A stretch of DNA of 64,000 nt, taken from positions 186,001 to 250,000 of the forward strand of contig JADZBE010000039.1 of the NCBI GenBank assembly GCA_020852275.1, in the 5' to 3' direction. Positions 7,871 to 17,215 of the stretch are shown one piece after another; within the stretch, counting starts at the first letter, position 1, and each line of letters starts with the position of its first letter. The notes under the pieces were generated by a model that saw nothing but the letters and a program-made list of their open reading frames with translations, was not told the origin of the DNA and did not search any database. The DNA comes from Phycisphaerales bacterium (GTDB lineage Bacteria; Planctomycetota; Phycisphaerae; UBA1845). Position numbers and translations under genes: made by a program.

Positions 7871-9766
7871 ATGAACGAGGGACGCATCGGAACCATTCTG
7901 ATCGTGGACGACGAGGAGGAACTGAAGTTCGTCCTGTGCGCGCACCTGCGCCACGCCGGGTATGAAGTCCTGACGGCGGGCAACGGCGTCGAGTGCCTTC
8001 AGGTCGCCCGGGACAAGCAGCCCGACGTCATCGTGATGGACGTCAACATGCCGCAGATGGACGGGCTGACCGCGACGCGCCGCCTCAAGTCGGACTCCGC
8101 CACGGCGCACATTCCCGTCATCATGCTCACCGCGCGCTCGGGGACGGAGGACCTGGTCCGCGGGCTGGAGGCGGGAGCGCAGGAGTACCTGGCCAAGCCG
8201 TTTGACATGTGCGAGATTCTCGCGCGCGTGCGGACGGTGCATCGCCTGGCGATGAGCCGCAAGCAGATCGAGGAGCTGAACCGCCGGCTGGAAAGCGAAG
8301 TCAAGGAGAAGACGTTCCGGCTGCAGGTGCTGTACGACTACATGCGGGCGCTGAGCGAGGCGCAGACGCGCGATGAGATTCTCGACCTGATCGTGCATTG
8401 CGTCCGCGACGCCACCGGCGCCAACCGCATCTCCCTCATGCTGGCGGACGACACGGGCGAGTTTCTCGTATGCGCCCGCGCGATGGGGATGGACCGTTCC
8501 CTCGTGAAGAAGATCCGCGTCGGCAGCGGCGACGGAGTGGCCGGGCGCGTGTTCCAGAGCGGCAAGACCATGGTGGCGCAGACCATCGGCGCCGATCCTC
8601 GCCCCGCGGCGCATGACCGCAAGGCCGCCGACGGTCGCTGGAGCGTCAATGCAGGCGACGGCGGCGAAGCTGCCAAGAAGGCACGCGGCGGCACGCATGG
8701 CACGGGCAACGGCAGCGCCAACTCCGACGGAAACGGCAGCGCCAATGGAAACGGCAATGCCGCCGGGCACGACTCCGCTCCATGCCGGGGCGTTGGCGGC
8801 GGAAGCGGTCGCTCAGCAGGCGACGCGACGTCCAGCGGCAACGGACACGAGCACGGTCGCGGGCGCGGCGGTCGAGCCGAGGGAGGGAACGGGCAGCCGG
8901 CCGGCGGTTACGCGAGCGATGCGTTCATGTCCACTCCGCTGATCTCCGCGTCGCTGCGGTCGCAGGACGAAGTGCTCGGCGTGCTCAACGTCACGGAAAA
9001 GGCGGAGCCGGGACCCTTCGCGGAGAGCGAGATCGAGTGCATCCGCTCCATCGCCGACGCGGGCGCGATCGCGTTGCACAATCTCCAGCGGCGCGTGCGG
9101 CTGCAGGATTCGGTGCACGTGCTGCTGAAGACCGTGGGTCAACTCTCTGAATACCGCGACGACGAAACAAGCCTGCACCTGGAGCGCGTCTCGCGCTACG
9201 CCCGCGCGCTGGCGCGGCGGCTGGCGGACGCAGGCGCGTTCGGCGGCGCCATCGACGATGAGTTCGTCGAGATGATCGCGCTGGCGGCGCCGATGCACGA
9301 CATCGGCAAGATCGGCATTCCCGACAACGTGCTCACCAAGCCCGGCGCGCTGACCGACGAGGAGTTCGCGATCATGAAGACCCACACGCAGATCGGGCAG
9401 CGCGTCTTGTCGATGGCCATGAAGGGCACGGGGCACGCGCCGCTGCTTCAGATGTGCGTGGACATCGCGTATTCACACCACGAGCGGTTCGACGGGCGCG
9501 GGTATCCGCGCGGGCTGGAAGGGGAGGAAATCCCGCTGGCGGCGCGGATCATCGCGCTGGTGGATGCGTACGACGCCATCACCAGCGTTCGCCGATACAA
9601 GCCTGCGCAGCCGCACGAGCGGGCGGTCGAGATCATCCGCAAGGACGCAGGCAAGCACTTCGACCCGATCATCGCGCAGGCCTTCATCGAAGGCGAGCGC
9701 ACGTTCGACGACATCCGCCGCCGCCACACCGACCACCGGCCTAAGGGCGAGTACGCGGCGGTTTGA
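7871..9766 (+). CDS. Response regulator with GAF and HD-GYP domains (c-di-GMP phosphodiesterase)
   Basis: A 631-residue protein. The receiver domain occupies residues 5-120, with acidic Asp13/Asp14, phospho-acceptor Asp57, Thr88 and Lys109. A GAF domain follows (about 150-400) but is split by a ~100-residue Gly/Asn/Ser-rich insertion (about 245-345). The C-terminal HD-GYP domain has HDIGKIGIPD (His476-Asp477), HHERFDGRGYP (His536, GYP 544-546) and the LVDAYDAITS segment, so hydrolysis of cyclic di-GMP is likely. The open frame extends upstream to 7595; I chose the ATG at 7871 because it directly precedes the receiver fold and has GGATGGG nearby. No histidine kinase is adjacent. Confidence 0.9.
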   Translation: MNEGRIGTILIVDDEEELKFVLCAHLRHAGYEVLTAGNGVECLQVARDKQPDVIVMDVNMPQMDGLTATRRLKSDSATAHIPVIMLTARSGTEDLVRGLEAGAQEYLAKPFDMCEILARVRTVHRLAMSRKQIEELNRRLESEVKEKTFRLQVLYDYMRALSEAQTRDEILDLIVHCVRDATGANRISLMLADDTGEFLVCARAMGMDRSLVKKIRVGSGDGVAGRVFQSGKTMVAQTIGADPRPAAHDRKAADGRWSVNAGDGGEAAKKARGGTHGTGNGSANSDGNGSANGNGNAAGHDSAPCRGVGGGSGRSAGDATSSGNGHEHGRGRGGRAEGGNGQPAGGYASDAFMSTPLISASLRSQDEVLGVLNVTEKAEPGPFAESEIECIRSIADAGAIALHNLQRRVRLQDSVHVLLKTVGQLSEYRDDETSLHLERVSRYARALARRLADAGAFGGAIDDEFVEMIALAAPMHDIGKIGIPDNVLTKPGALTDEEFAIMKTHTQIGQRVLSMAMKGTGHAPLLQMCVDIAYSHHERFDGRGYPRGLEGEEIPLAARIIALVDAYDAITSVRRYKPAQPHERAVEIIRKDAGKHFDPIIAQAFIEGERTFDDIRRRHTDHRPKGEYAAV

Positions 9767-10124
9767 CGGTCGAGCGATGCCCGGTCGAGCGAGGCGCAAC
9801 CGCGCGGAGCGAATTCGCTGCTGTCTGATCCTGCTGCGAACGCTCTTCGCCGCAGCCGGCCGCTGCTTCCTTCCGCGAGCGCCTTCGATGCCGGCGTGGA
9901 GGATCCTCTACAGATTGCGCTGATTTCACAGGTGAACGGAATCAGGTCGGCGTCGCCCCGGCGGATGCGCGCCGGAGCTTCCCTGTGTTTCAACCTCCTG
10001 GCCGTTCGGCGTTCTTTGCAGCGACCCGCTATCCGGGCACAGGGTTGGAGCCAGTCTGCGCGGTGGGCGGGGGGGGGAGCGTCAGGGGACAGGCAGGCGG
10101 CGGCGATCGGTGGACCATCCGCAC
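9767..10124. other. Intergenic region, no gene seen
   Basis: Between the convergent HD-GYP and zinc-ribbon genes. It contains a run of nine G at about 10069-10077 and no convincing gene, promoter or repeat. Confidence 0.5.
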
Positions 10125-11828
10125 TCAGCGGTTCGCGTACCGGGCGGCGCTGGTTCCTCGGACCAGCAGCGACACGTAAAGCACGAACGCCGCGACGTTG
10201 GGCGTCGCCCAGAAGATCAGCGCGTAGAGTTCCCCGTATGAGCCTGCGTCGCCGAGGCTTCGAGCGAAATCCCGAAATGCTTCCTTGGTGAGCATGGCGA
10301 TCGTCAAGCTTGTCCACGCCGCACCGGCCGTCGCCCAGAGCACCACGTATCCCATCAGATAGACGCCCATCTGCATCGCGGCCGGCATGAGGTTACGCTT
10401 CAAGCTCATGCCGAGGATCACGCCGACGACGTGCGCCATGAACGTTGACGCCAGCACAGAGAGCGCGCCGCAGAACAGCCCGAAGCACACGCCCACGGTG
10501 GCGATCGTGACGAGCTCGTCCTCTGACACGTTCCCCGGCGCCTGCCAGGCGATCGTGCAAAACACGCTCAACGCCGCGACGGGCAGGATGACAGCCGCAT
10601 GGACCGTCAGGAATGGCAGCAGACCGGTGGGTCGCACGGTGGCGCGGATCAGCCTTCCCAGCTTGCCGGGATGCAAAATCGCCATCAAGCAGGATGTCGC
10701 CCAGGCGCGGCAGCGACCCAGCTCCGTGCGATGCTCCCAGGGGCTTCCCGGACGCACGTCCTCCCCCAGCGAAGCCAGCACCGGCGCGCCGCACTCCGGG
10801 CATCGGCTCTCCATCGGAATAGTCGCCAGGTTATAGCCGCAGAACTCGCACATGCCCGGCCGCGCGATCGCCGGCGTGAGCCGGGGCGCGGCCACGGTGC
10901 GCAGCAGTTGGACGATGAACATCGCGCCGGCCAGAAAGAACATGGCAGCCGTAGTTTCCTCATGGTGCCGCTGAAACCACAGTGCCTCGCTCAGCCATTC
11001 CTCGTATTGGCGATTGTATTCTTCTTCCGCCGCGTGCATCTCCTGAGTGTAGCGGGCAAAGGCTTCTTGAAATTCGCGCCATTCAGGCCTGCCCTGAGGG
11101 TTCATCGGCGGCAGCTTGGGCGGATCGGGAGCCGTGGGCCATTGAATCCTCTGGTAAATCGCGTTCCTATCCCGCTGGGACGCGAGCCGCGCCAATTCGT
11201 GGCCGAGCACCGTGGGCGCGAGGATCATGGGAATAGCCGCTGGAAGGGCGATCCACACCGCGCGCCATGCGTTTCGGAAACTCCGCCGCCAAGGTTCATC
11301 CCGGGCGCCCCACGCCGCCACCACCAGCGCCAGCGCGGCGACAGCGGCCTCGCAGCCGGCCACGCATACCAGAAGCCCGAGCCAGCCCCAGCGATCCGTC
11401 GCCACGGAGCTGACAAAGTCCTCGCAGTCCTTTGAAGCTCGCCCCAGCACCTGCGTCCAGGGGGCATAGCTGTAGCCAAGCGTGTCGACGGCCAGGAGCA
11501 GCGCCGCGGCCAGCGCGACGACGCTCAGGACATGAAAGGGCACGAGTCGCCGCAATCGCATGGGCGCCATTCGCGCGGCGAGCCGATGCGGCATCAGCAT
11601 TCCAGGCAGCCACGCAAGCCACAGCGAGGCGATCCGCTCGGCGCCGTCCGTTTCCTCGATCTTGACTGCGCATGGGACCAGACGGGTCGGGGCCTCGTGA
11701 GTGGGTGCTGGGGTGGACTGGGCTTCAGAGGGCGACGCGGCCGCGCACGCGCGTCCCTCTTCAGTATCCTTCGTGCAGGACGTCCCCTCAGCATCGGGCG
11801 TGGACATCGAAAGCCGTGACTCATCCAT
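10125..11828 (-). CDS. Polytopic membrane protein with internal zinc ribbon
   Basis: A 567-residue protein with about four transmembrane segments, then a cytoplasmic-type zinc ribbon (C-x2-C at residues 327/330 in CEFCGYN, and CPEC about 16 residues later), then four more transmembrane segments. A polar Thr/Glu-rich N-terminus precedes the first segment. The CEFCGYNL...CPECG arrangement is common in planctomycete membrane proteins of unknown role. The frame reaches a TTG at 11861 just past the stop of the DUF423 gene; I chose the ATG at 11828. The two genes are probably one operon. Confidence 0.72.
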   Translation of the reverse strand: MDESRLSMSTPDAEGTSCTKDTEEGRACAAASPSEAQSTPAPTHEAPTRLVPCAVKIEETDGAERIASLWLAWLPGMLMPHRLAARMAPMRLRRLVPFHVLSVVALAAALLLAVDTLGYSYAPWTQVLGRASKDCEDFVSSVATDRWGWLGLLVCVAGCEAAVAALALVVAAWGARDEPWRRSFRNAWRAVWIALPAAIPMILAPTVLGHELARLASQRDRNAIYQRIQWPTAPDPPKLPPMNPQGRPEWREFQEAFARYTQEMHAAEEEYNRQYEEWLSEALWFQRHHEETTAAMFFLAGAMFIVQLLRTVAAPRLTPAIARPGMCEFCGYNLATIPMESRCPECGAPVLASLGEDVRPGSPWEHRTELGRCRAWATSCLMAILHPGKLGRLIRATVRPTGLLPFLTVHAAVILPVAALSVFCTIAWQAPGNVSEDELVTIATVGVCFGLFCGALSVLASTFMAHVVGVILGMSLKRNLMPAAMQMGVYLMGYVVLWATAGAAWTSLTIAMLTKEAFRDFARSLGDAGSYGELYALIFWATPNVAAFVLYVSLLVRGTSAARYANR

Positions 11829-11864
11829 GTCTTCGCCGGTCCGCACCGGTTTGCCCCTCAATCC

Positions 11865-12236
11865 TCATGCGCTCTTGCCGGTGCAGGCGGCGATCAGCAG
11901 TGCAAACCAACCCACCAGCAGGGTCGCGCCGCCGATCGGCGTGACCATCACCAGCCCCTTCGGTCCGCCGAGGCTGTAAGCGTACAGACTGCCGCAAAAG
12001 AGCACGATGCCCAGCGTGAAGCCCCAGCCCGCAACCTCGACGGCGCGCGATGCTCCCCGGGCGCCCAGCACAAAGAGCGCCGCCAGCGCGAGGGCGTGAT
12101 ACATCTGATACCGCGCCGCCGTCTCAAAGTTGGCGAGCAGCTCCGGCGTCAGCCGCGCTTTGAGGGCGTGCGCGCCGAACGCTCCGGCGGTCACCGCGAG
12201 GAAACCGTTCACAGCGGCGATTCGCAGCCAGATCAT
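11865..12236 (-). CDS. DUF423 family membrane protein
   Basis: A 123-residue protein with four predicted transmembrane segments and the family signatures GAFGAHALK near the N-terminus and GGP..VTPIGG near the C-terminus. DUF423 (YgdD-like) proteins are small inner-membrane proteins without a settled function. The start at 12236 (MIWLRIAAVNGF) gives the normal family length; AGGAGACCAGGAC lies just upstream. It is followed closely by the zinc-ribbon membrane protein on the same strand. Confidence 0.9.
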   Translation of the reverse strand: MIWLRIAAVNGFLAVTAGAFGAHALKARLTPELLANFETAARYQMYHALALAALFVLGARGASRAVEVAGWGFTLGIVLFCGSLYAYSLGGPKGLVMVTPIGGATLLVGWFALLIAACTGKSA

Positions 12237-12427
12237 GTGTCCTGGTCTCCTATGCGGTGCAGCCGTCGGGCGACGCCCTCCGCTGCTTCCGTATTCCATG
12301 GACGTGCAAGTCTATTCGTCGGTTCGCGCCCGGCACGTGAAGCATGGGTCTGGCACGCGAGAATAGCGACACCGGCGGCGTTGTGTCTTCCCCCATTCCG
12401 ACCGTGTCGGCGAGCGACGGCTACATT

Positions 12428-12482
12428 GCGGGCGCGGCTCTGAATCGCGGCGTTCGCTTCCTGACGGGCGCGGCTCTGACGG
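12428..12482. repeat. Degenerate GGGCGCGGCTCTGA repeats
   Basis: Two units of GGGCGCGGCTCTGA about 40 nt apart. They are diverged relatives of the GGTCGCGGCTCTGA family and lie beyond the 3' end of the beta-helix gene. Confidence 0.55.
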
Positions 12483-12501
12483 GGGCCCTTCTGATGCAGC
12501 G

Positions 12502-14238
12502 TCAGCCGCAATCCGTCTGATCGGCGCGCGTCCGACCGCAGGCCGATTCGATCGAAACCTCGTGCACCCCGCCGGACGGGATCTGCCATTTCGCTTTGAC
12601 TTTGCCCGTTGCACCAAACGTGCGAACGCGCGCGTCAGCGCCGTCGAGCCAGAGCGTGACCGACGCGCCGGGCTGGCCGTGCTTCGCGGTCGCCTTGATT
12701 TCGTTCCCGCCTTCGACCGGGCGGCAACTCGCCTTCACGGATTCCGAGCCGGTGCAATGAAGCTCGAGCGCGCCGATGTCCACAATGGGCGCTGCGCCCC
12801 GCCCACCGTCCGCCGTGGCGGCGTCGTCGAGCCGACGGACGTGAGCCGCGGCGTCGAGCGAGGACGTCTCGGTTGGGTCGCCGTCGCCGTCCAGGTCGAA
12901 TTCGTCGAATGGGAGCGCGGTCGTGTCGGCGGCATCAATGCACGGAGAGCCGGGCGAGAGCCTCCCGCGGGAATCCATCAGCGGGTCGCTGCCGAAGTTC
13001 CCGGCTCCTTCGGGGAGGCCGTCGTAGCCCTGAATACAGCAGTAATCGGCCGTGATCTCGGTCAGCAGAGTCTGGATCTGGGCCTCTCGCCCGCCGCCGC
13101 TGGAATCGGTGTTGCCCCACAGGATGCAGTTCACCAGCGCGACATCCGCAAGCTGTGCAAAAAGCCCGCCGCCGCGGGAGGACTCGTTGTCCGCAATCGT
13201 GCAGTTGATGAGGCGCGGGAACCCGCCCGAAACATACACGCCGCCGCCGTAGCCGGAGTCCCCTTCGCCGAATGCCGGGTTGCGTCGAATCACGCTGGAG
13301 ACAACCTCGCTCTCGGAGCGGGCCAGGCTCAACCCCGCGCCGCGAGGGCAGACGTTCTCGTGGAACAGGCAACCCACGACGGCCGGCGAAGCCGACTCAA
13401 CGTGCATGCCGCCGCCAAGGAACGACGCTTGATTCCCCGTGAAATCGCACTGCAGCACGGCCGCGGAAGTACGGTCCGCCACGACCAGACCGGCGCCCAG
13501 CTCGGCCAGGTTGTCGGCGAATCGACACTGCCGGAGCTCCGCGGTTCCGCCGACGGCGAGCATGGCGCCGCCGCCCATGATCGCCTCGTTCTCCGTGAAC
13601 GTGCATTCAATCATCCGCGGACCCGCGCCGTCGCCGAACAGCCCGCCGCCGTACAAAGCTCGGTTCCTGGTGAACGTGCAGTCGATGAGGTTCGGACGGC
13701 CAAAATACGTCAGCAGCCCGCCGCCAAAGTACCCCGGATAGGGTCCGTCCGCGTTGCCGCCGGTGATGACCAATCCGTCCAGGACCGTGGCTTGGCCAAC
13801 GCCGGATGCCTCGACGACGTGATAGGCATTGTCAGCGAAGTTCCCGCCCCCGTCATCGCCGTTGAGGTCGCCGCTGAGGATCGTCGGGTTCAAAGCTGGA
13901 TCGCGCTCTTCGAGGTCGGTCTCCACTCCCGCAAAGCCGCCGTAGAGCGCGACCCCATCAGGGATGGTGAAGCGATGGTCGCGGTCCGCACCCGGCGCTG
14001 CGGGAAGGTATGCGCCCGCGGTGATCCACAATTCGTCACCCGCGTGGGCCGCAGCCAGCGCGTCTTGAAGCCGCCCGAAAGCGCGATCCCATGATCGCCC
14101 ATTGCCACCCTCCGCGGCGCCGGCGCGGACGTGAATGACATCGGCCCGCGCGGCGACTGAACTGCCCGCGATGCCCGCGATGGCCGCGATGCCGGCGATG
14201 ATGCCGGTGAGAAACGCTCCGCCCCCTGCTCGTCGCAT
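12502..14238 (-). CDS. Secreted right-handed beta-helix protein with the shared C-terminal domain
   Basis: A 578-residue protein with an N-terminal signal peptide (MRRAGGG, hydrophobic Ile/Ala run, AARA). Residues ~35-90 carry the start typical of polymorphic-outer-membrane or pectin-lyase-like proteins (WDRAFGRLQDALAAA), followed by about ten beta-helix coils with repeated C-F/T-x-N-x-A-x-x-G-G-G turns. Residues 495-578 hold a diverged copy of the C-terminal domain found in the Kelch proteins (C-T-G-S-E-S-V-K, then GKVKAKW). The protein is probably exported and may bind polysaccharide, but no catalytic residues are obvious. The ATG at 14238 has GGAGGAGGG about 7 nt upstream. Confidence 0.8.
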   Translation of the reverse strand: MRRAGGGAFLTGIIAGIAAIAGIAGSSVAARADVIHVRAGAAEGGNGRSWDRAFGRLQDALAAAHAGDELWITAGAYLPAAPGADRDHRFTIPDGVALYGGFAGVETDLEERDPALNPTILSGDLNGDDGGGNFADNAYHVVEASGVGQATVLDGLVITGGNADGPYPGYFGGGLLTYFGRPNLIDCTFTRNRALYGGGLFGDGAGPRMIECTFTENEAIMGGGAMLAVGGTAELRQCRFADNLAELGAGLVVADRTSAAVLQCDFTGNQASFLGGGMHVESASPAVVGCLFHENVCPRGAGLSLARSESEVVSSVIRRNPAFGEGDSGYGGGVYVSGGFPRLINCTIADNESSRGGGLFAQLADVALVNCILWGNTDSSGGGREAQIQTLLTEITADYCCIQGYDGLPEGAGNFGSDPLMDSRGRLSPGSPCIDAADTTALPFDEFDLDGDGDPTETSSLDAAAHVRRLDDAATADGGRGAAPIVDIGALELHCTGSESVKASCRPVEGGNEIKATAKHGQPGASVTLWLDGADARVRTFGATGKVKAKWQIPSGGVHEVSIESACGRTRADQTDCG

Positions 14239-14674
14239 GCGCAATCCCTCCTCCAACGACCCGCCTGCTTGTCCCCCCTGCGGATAGGCGCGATTCCGCA
14301 GGGTTCAGTATAGCTGGCAGGGGTGGGTAGAGGAACCGAGAGGATCCGGCGCGCCGTGCATCCGCTTGCAGGACAGAGCCGCGACCGTCAGGGAGTGCAC
14401 CGTCCGCATGACAGAGCCGCGACCGTCAGGGAGCGGACCGCCGTCGCGCGGTGCCGGAACCGGTGCTGGAGACCGCCGGATGCATCAACCCTTGCTTGGG
14501 CCGTTTGTAGACGCGCGGCTCTCAAAGGCACCCGCACGCGCGTCTAAACGGAAACAGGACCATCCTGCGGACGTCGGTCTTTGAAGCGACTTCGGATTTG
14601 GGATTTCGGACTGCGGATCGGACCCGGGGGTCGGTAGGGACAGGGGTTCGAGTCGGCCGATCGTGGAGTTGTGA
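14239..14674. other. Intergenic region with two Planctomycete-type repeats
   Basis: It separates the beta-helix gene from a convergent-facing small gene and holds the repeat pair at 14372-14435. Nothing else is recognisable. Confidence 0.5.
14372..14435. repeat. GACAGAGCCGCGACCGTCAG repeat pair
   Basis: Two near-identical 25-nt units (GACAGAGCCGCGACCGTCAG plus GGAG) start at 14372 and 14410. They are the reverse orientation of the repeats at 3983-4036 and 17216-17361. Confidence 0.8.
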
Positions 14675-14866
14675 TTACTCTTCCGCTTGGTCTTCCGTCG
14701 ATACCGCCTGGCCCTCGCGAACAATCGAGGCCTTGACCTCGCCGCTGGAGGTGACGCGAAGGCGCAGCGGGACTCCGGTCGCGCCGCAGGTCAGGTGCAC
14801 CGTGGTTTCAGGGGAATCGAAGGAGTGCGAGCGACCGCATGAAGGACAATCGAATCGAACGAGCAT
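14675..14866 (-). CDS. Small zinc-ribbon-like protein
   Basis: A 63-residue protein starting MLVRFDCPSCGRSHSF, with one clear C-x2-C knuckle (Cys7, Cys10) and a later lone Cys in LTCGATG. The rest is beta-strand-like and acidic at the end (STEDQAEE). The frame extends further upstream, but that part is low-complexity translation of a 21-nt tandem repeat, so I chose the ATG at 14866. Function unknown; confidence is limited by its size. Confidence 0.55.
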   Translation of the reverse strand: MLVRFDCPSCGRSHSFDSPETTVHLTCGATGVPLRLRVTSSGEVKASIVREGQAVSTEDQAEE

Positions 14867-15239
14867 CGGAGAATCACCTGCTGCCTTGCCGCTCGCATTC
14901 CACGGCAGAGCGGACGTCGGCATTCTACCGCAGCGCGTGGGGAGCACAACGGCCATGGGCAACGGGTGTGCCCGCATAAGCAGTGGGTGCGCCCGCTCAT
15001 GCAGCGGGTGCGCCCGCAAATCCGGGCCGGCCGCCGGCATGTGTGTGAGGAGACGAAATCCTGACGGCGCCGCCGGGGTCCATGTGAGCGACATGGCAGG
15101 TTTTCGCCCCCTGCTAGGAATCTGATGCGCCAGCGATGGCCTCCGCAGGCCGGCCGACGGACGCCCTTGCTTGCGCTGCGGGTTCGGAAAGGCAGTCCTG
15201 CCTGATACCGCCTTCGCTTGGGCAGCGGTTCCGTTCAGG
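14867..15239. other. Intergenic region with 21-bp tandem repeat
   Basis: No gene recognised. It contains the three-unit repeat at 14964-15022. Confidence 0.5.
14964..15022. repeat. 21-bp tandem repeat, about three units
   Basis: Units begin at 14964, 14985 and 15006. Each starts GGGTGCGCCCGC (GGGTGTGCCCGC in the first), which contains the near-palindrome CGGGTGCGCCCG. The repeat is upstream of the small zinc-ribbon gene on its strand. Confidence 0.75.
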
Positions 15240-15419
15240 TCAGTAGGGCTGAACCGCGGCGTTTACGGAGTCGCTGAACACCCCAATCATGAATGTCGAG
15301 AAACTGCTGCGGAGATTGTAGTTGAGGATGTCGCTCGAACAGCCTCCGGCACACAGCCCGGCCAGAATCGCCACTGCAATCGCGCTCATCCGGCGCGCCC
15401 CACGCCTGGTCATCTTCAT
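15240..15419 (-). CDS. Small lipoprotein, 59 residues
   Basis: A short gene with start MKMTRRGARRMSAIAVAILA and lipobox LCAGGC, so Cys27 should be lipidated after cleavage by signal peptidase II; the mature part is only about 33 residues (SSDILNYNLRSS...). GGGAGG lies 6-7 nt upstream of the ATG at 15419, one of the best Shine-Dalgarno sites in the window. It resembles in plan, not in close sequence, the small secreted proteins at 54287 and 54685. No function can be assigned. Confidence 0.7.
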   Translation of the reverse strand: MKMTRRGARRMSAIAVAILAGLCAGGCSSDILNYNLRSSFSTFMIGVFSDSVNAAVQPY

Positions 15420-15558
15420 CGTCGCCTCCCTTCGGCTTATCGGTCAAAGGGCTTATCGGAAGCTGAAGGCGGGATGTTGAATGGGCTTCGCGTCCCGTCC
15501 GTCCGAAGCCCTGAGCGGTCTCAAGTCCGCCCCTCCCGGGCAATTCGAACAGCGACTC

Positions 15559-15587
15559 TTTCCAAGGAGGCACAAACGTCCTATACT
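15559..15587 (+). promoter_or_regulatory. Candidate promoter of the DEAD-box helicase
   Basis: TTTCCA (15559-15564), a 17-nt spacer and TATACT (15582-15587) fit a sigma-70 promoter. A start near 15594 would leave a leader of about 35 nt before the helicase ATG at 15629. Confidence 0.45.
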
Positions 15588-15628
15588 CTCTTCTCACTGA
15601 GACAGGAAGCTGAGATTCGGATGGATTC

Positions 15629-16954
15629 ATGAGGCGACGCAGTGAGGTAAAATCGGCGTTCGCGGAACTGGGTGTCAGTGAGCCGTTTATGAAGGCTCTT
15701 GCTCACCTGGGTTTCGACACGCCGAGCGACATTCAGACCCAGATGATCCCGCCCGTCCTTGAAGGGCGCGACGTGGTGGGGCAGGCGCGCACGGGGACGG
15801 GCAAGACCCTCGCCTTCGGCCTGCCAACCCTTCAGCGGATGCAGATCGGACTGCCGGTGCAGGCGCTGTGCCTGGTGCCCACCCGCGAGCTGGCTGTCCA
15901 GGTCAGCGACGAGCTGCGCCGCATCGCCGAGTTTTCCAAGCTGCGCATCGAGGGCATCTACGGCGGCAGTCGCGTCAAGTCCCAGGCCGCCCTTCTCAAG
16001 CAAGGACCGGAATTCGTCGTCGGCACGCCGGGTCGCACGATGGACTTCATGGGGCGCGGCGACCTGAAGCTGGGCAACATCAGCACGGTCATTCTCGACG
16101 AAACCGACCGGATGCTGGACATCGGCTTCCTTCCCGACATCCGCAGAATCCTCCGTTCCATCCACACGCGGCACCAGACGATCTTCGTCTCCGCCACGAT
16201 CGACGAACAGGTGCGCCGGCTGATTCAGCAGTTCACCAACCTGCCGCTGGAGATCAACGTCTCCCAGGACGAGCTGACGGTGGACAAGGTGGACCAGTGC
16301 TACGTTTCGGTTCCGCGGCACGACAAGCTGCGCCTGCTGAGGATGCTGCTCGAAAGCGAGTCCATCGAGCAGTCCATCGTGTTCACCAACACAAAACGCG
16401 AGGCCAGCCGCGTCACCGCCCGCCTGCAGAAGGTTGGGGTGCGCGCGGAGGAAATCCACAGCGACCTGGTGCAAAAGAAGCGGGAGCGGGTCATGGAGAA
16501 CTTCCGCAACGGCGACATCAAGCTGCTGATCGCCACCGATCTGGCCGCGCGGGGCATCGACGTGGAGGGCATCTCGCACATCATCAACTACGACATTCCC
16601 GATTTCGCCGAGACCTATGTCCATCGCATCGGGCGCACGGCGCGCATGGGGCGAAGCGGAAAGGCGCTCACGTTCGTCACGCCCGACGAGGGCGAGCACC
16701 TCACCGAGATCGAGAAGTTCATCAACAAGGAGATCCCCGCGTACAAAGTTGCGGGGTTCAGCCCCAGTCCGCCAAGGGACATGGCTCACGGCGACGGTCG
16801 CGCCGCCGGTTCTCATGCCGGCGGTCTGCCCGGGTCGCCGTCGGCATCGCACTCGCAAGCGGCGTCGCCATCGGCTCAGCCGCAGGCTGTGGATTCCGCG
16901 ATGCCGAAGACCCTGGGTGGACGATTCAAGCCCATGCGTCGGCGGCGCATTTGA
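15629..16954 (+). CDS. DEAD-box ATP-dependent RNA helicase
   Basis: A 441-residue RhlE-like helicase that unwinds RNA duplexes with ATP in ribosome assembly or RNA decay. The motifs occur in order: Q motif (GFDTPSDIQTQMIP), motif I ARTGTGKT, Ia PTRELA, Ib TPGR, motif II as DETD rather than DEAD, motif III SAT, then TDLAARGID and HRIGRTAR of the second domain. The low-complexity C-terminal tail (residues ~375-425, Ala/Ser/Pro/Gly-rich) ends in a basic patch RFKPMRRRRI likely to touch RNA. A mini frame (ATG-GAT-TCA-TGA) overlaps the start. Confidence 0.93.
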   Translation: MRRRSEVKSAFAELGVSEPFMKALAHLGFDTPSDIQTQMIPPVLEGRDVVGQARTGTGKTLAFGLPTLQRMQIGLPVQALCLVPTRELAVQVSDELRRIAEFSKLRIEGIYGGSRVKSQAALLKQGPEFVVGTPGRTMDFMGRGDLKLGNISTVILDETDRMLDIGFLPDIRRILRSIHTRHQTIFVSATIDEQVRRLIQQFTNLPLEINVSQDELTVDKVDQCYVSVPRHDKLRLLRMLLESESIEQSIVFTNTKREASRVTARLQKVGVRAEEIHSDLVQKKRERVMENFRNGDIKLLIATDLAARGIDVEGISHIINYDIPDFAETYVHRIGRTARMGRSGKALTFVTPDEGEHLTEIEKFINKEIPAYKVAGFSPSPPRDMAHGDGRAAGSHAGGLPGSPSASHSQAASPSAQPQAVDSAMPKTLGGRFKPMRRRRI

Positions 16955-16971
16955 GCGCGCGGATCAGCTTG

Positions 16972-16991
16972 CTTCGCCCGGCAGGGCGAAG
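16972..16991 (+). terminator. Hairpin after the helicase gene
   Basis: A perfect 8-bp stem (CTTCGCCC / GGGCGAAG) with a 4-nt loop lies 17 nt after the stop codon. No T-run follows, so it may act as an RNA 3' end stabiliser rather than a classical terminator. Confidence 0.4.
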
Positions 16992-17064
16992 GATCGCTTC
17001 ATGGGTGCACCGGACTCGCGCACGCGGCGGTTTGTGGTGGAACTCCAAACCGCACGAGGGGTCC

Positions 17065-17163
17065 GTCACCCGCGCGGAGGCGGGGGGCCAGGGCGCGGGA
17101 GAACCGCTGGATTCGTGCCTCCTCGCAAGCCACCGGATGGGTTCCCGCCTGCGCGGGAATGAC
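17065..17163. repeat. dRS3-like / MITE-like element (copy 2)
   Basis: A 99-bp copy: left end GTCACCCGCGCGGAGGCGGG, right end TTCCCGCCTGCGCGGGAATG followed by AC. The ends are inverted repeats of each other and the interior is non-coding. Confidence 0.7.
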
Positions 17164-17215
17164 GAGCGCTGCCCTTCACCACGGACGGGTATGGAAGCAG
17201 TCTCGCCGCTCTCAA

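Noticed and set aside
12562..14094. Long plus-strand frame opposite the beta-helix gene
   Set aside because: Shadow frame without domain; the minus-strand protein has a signal peptide and regular repeats.
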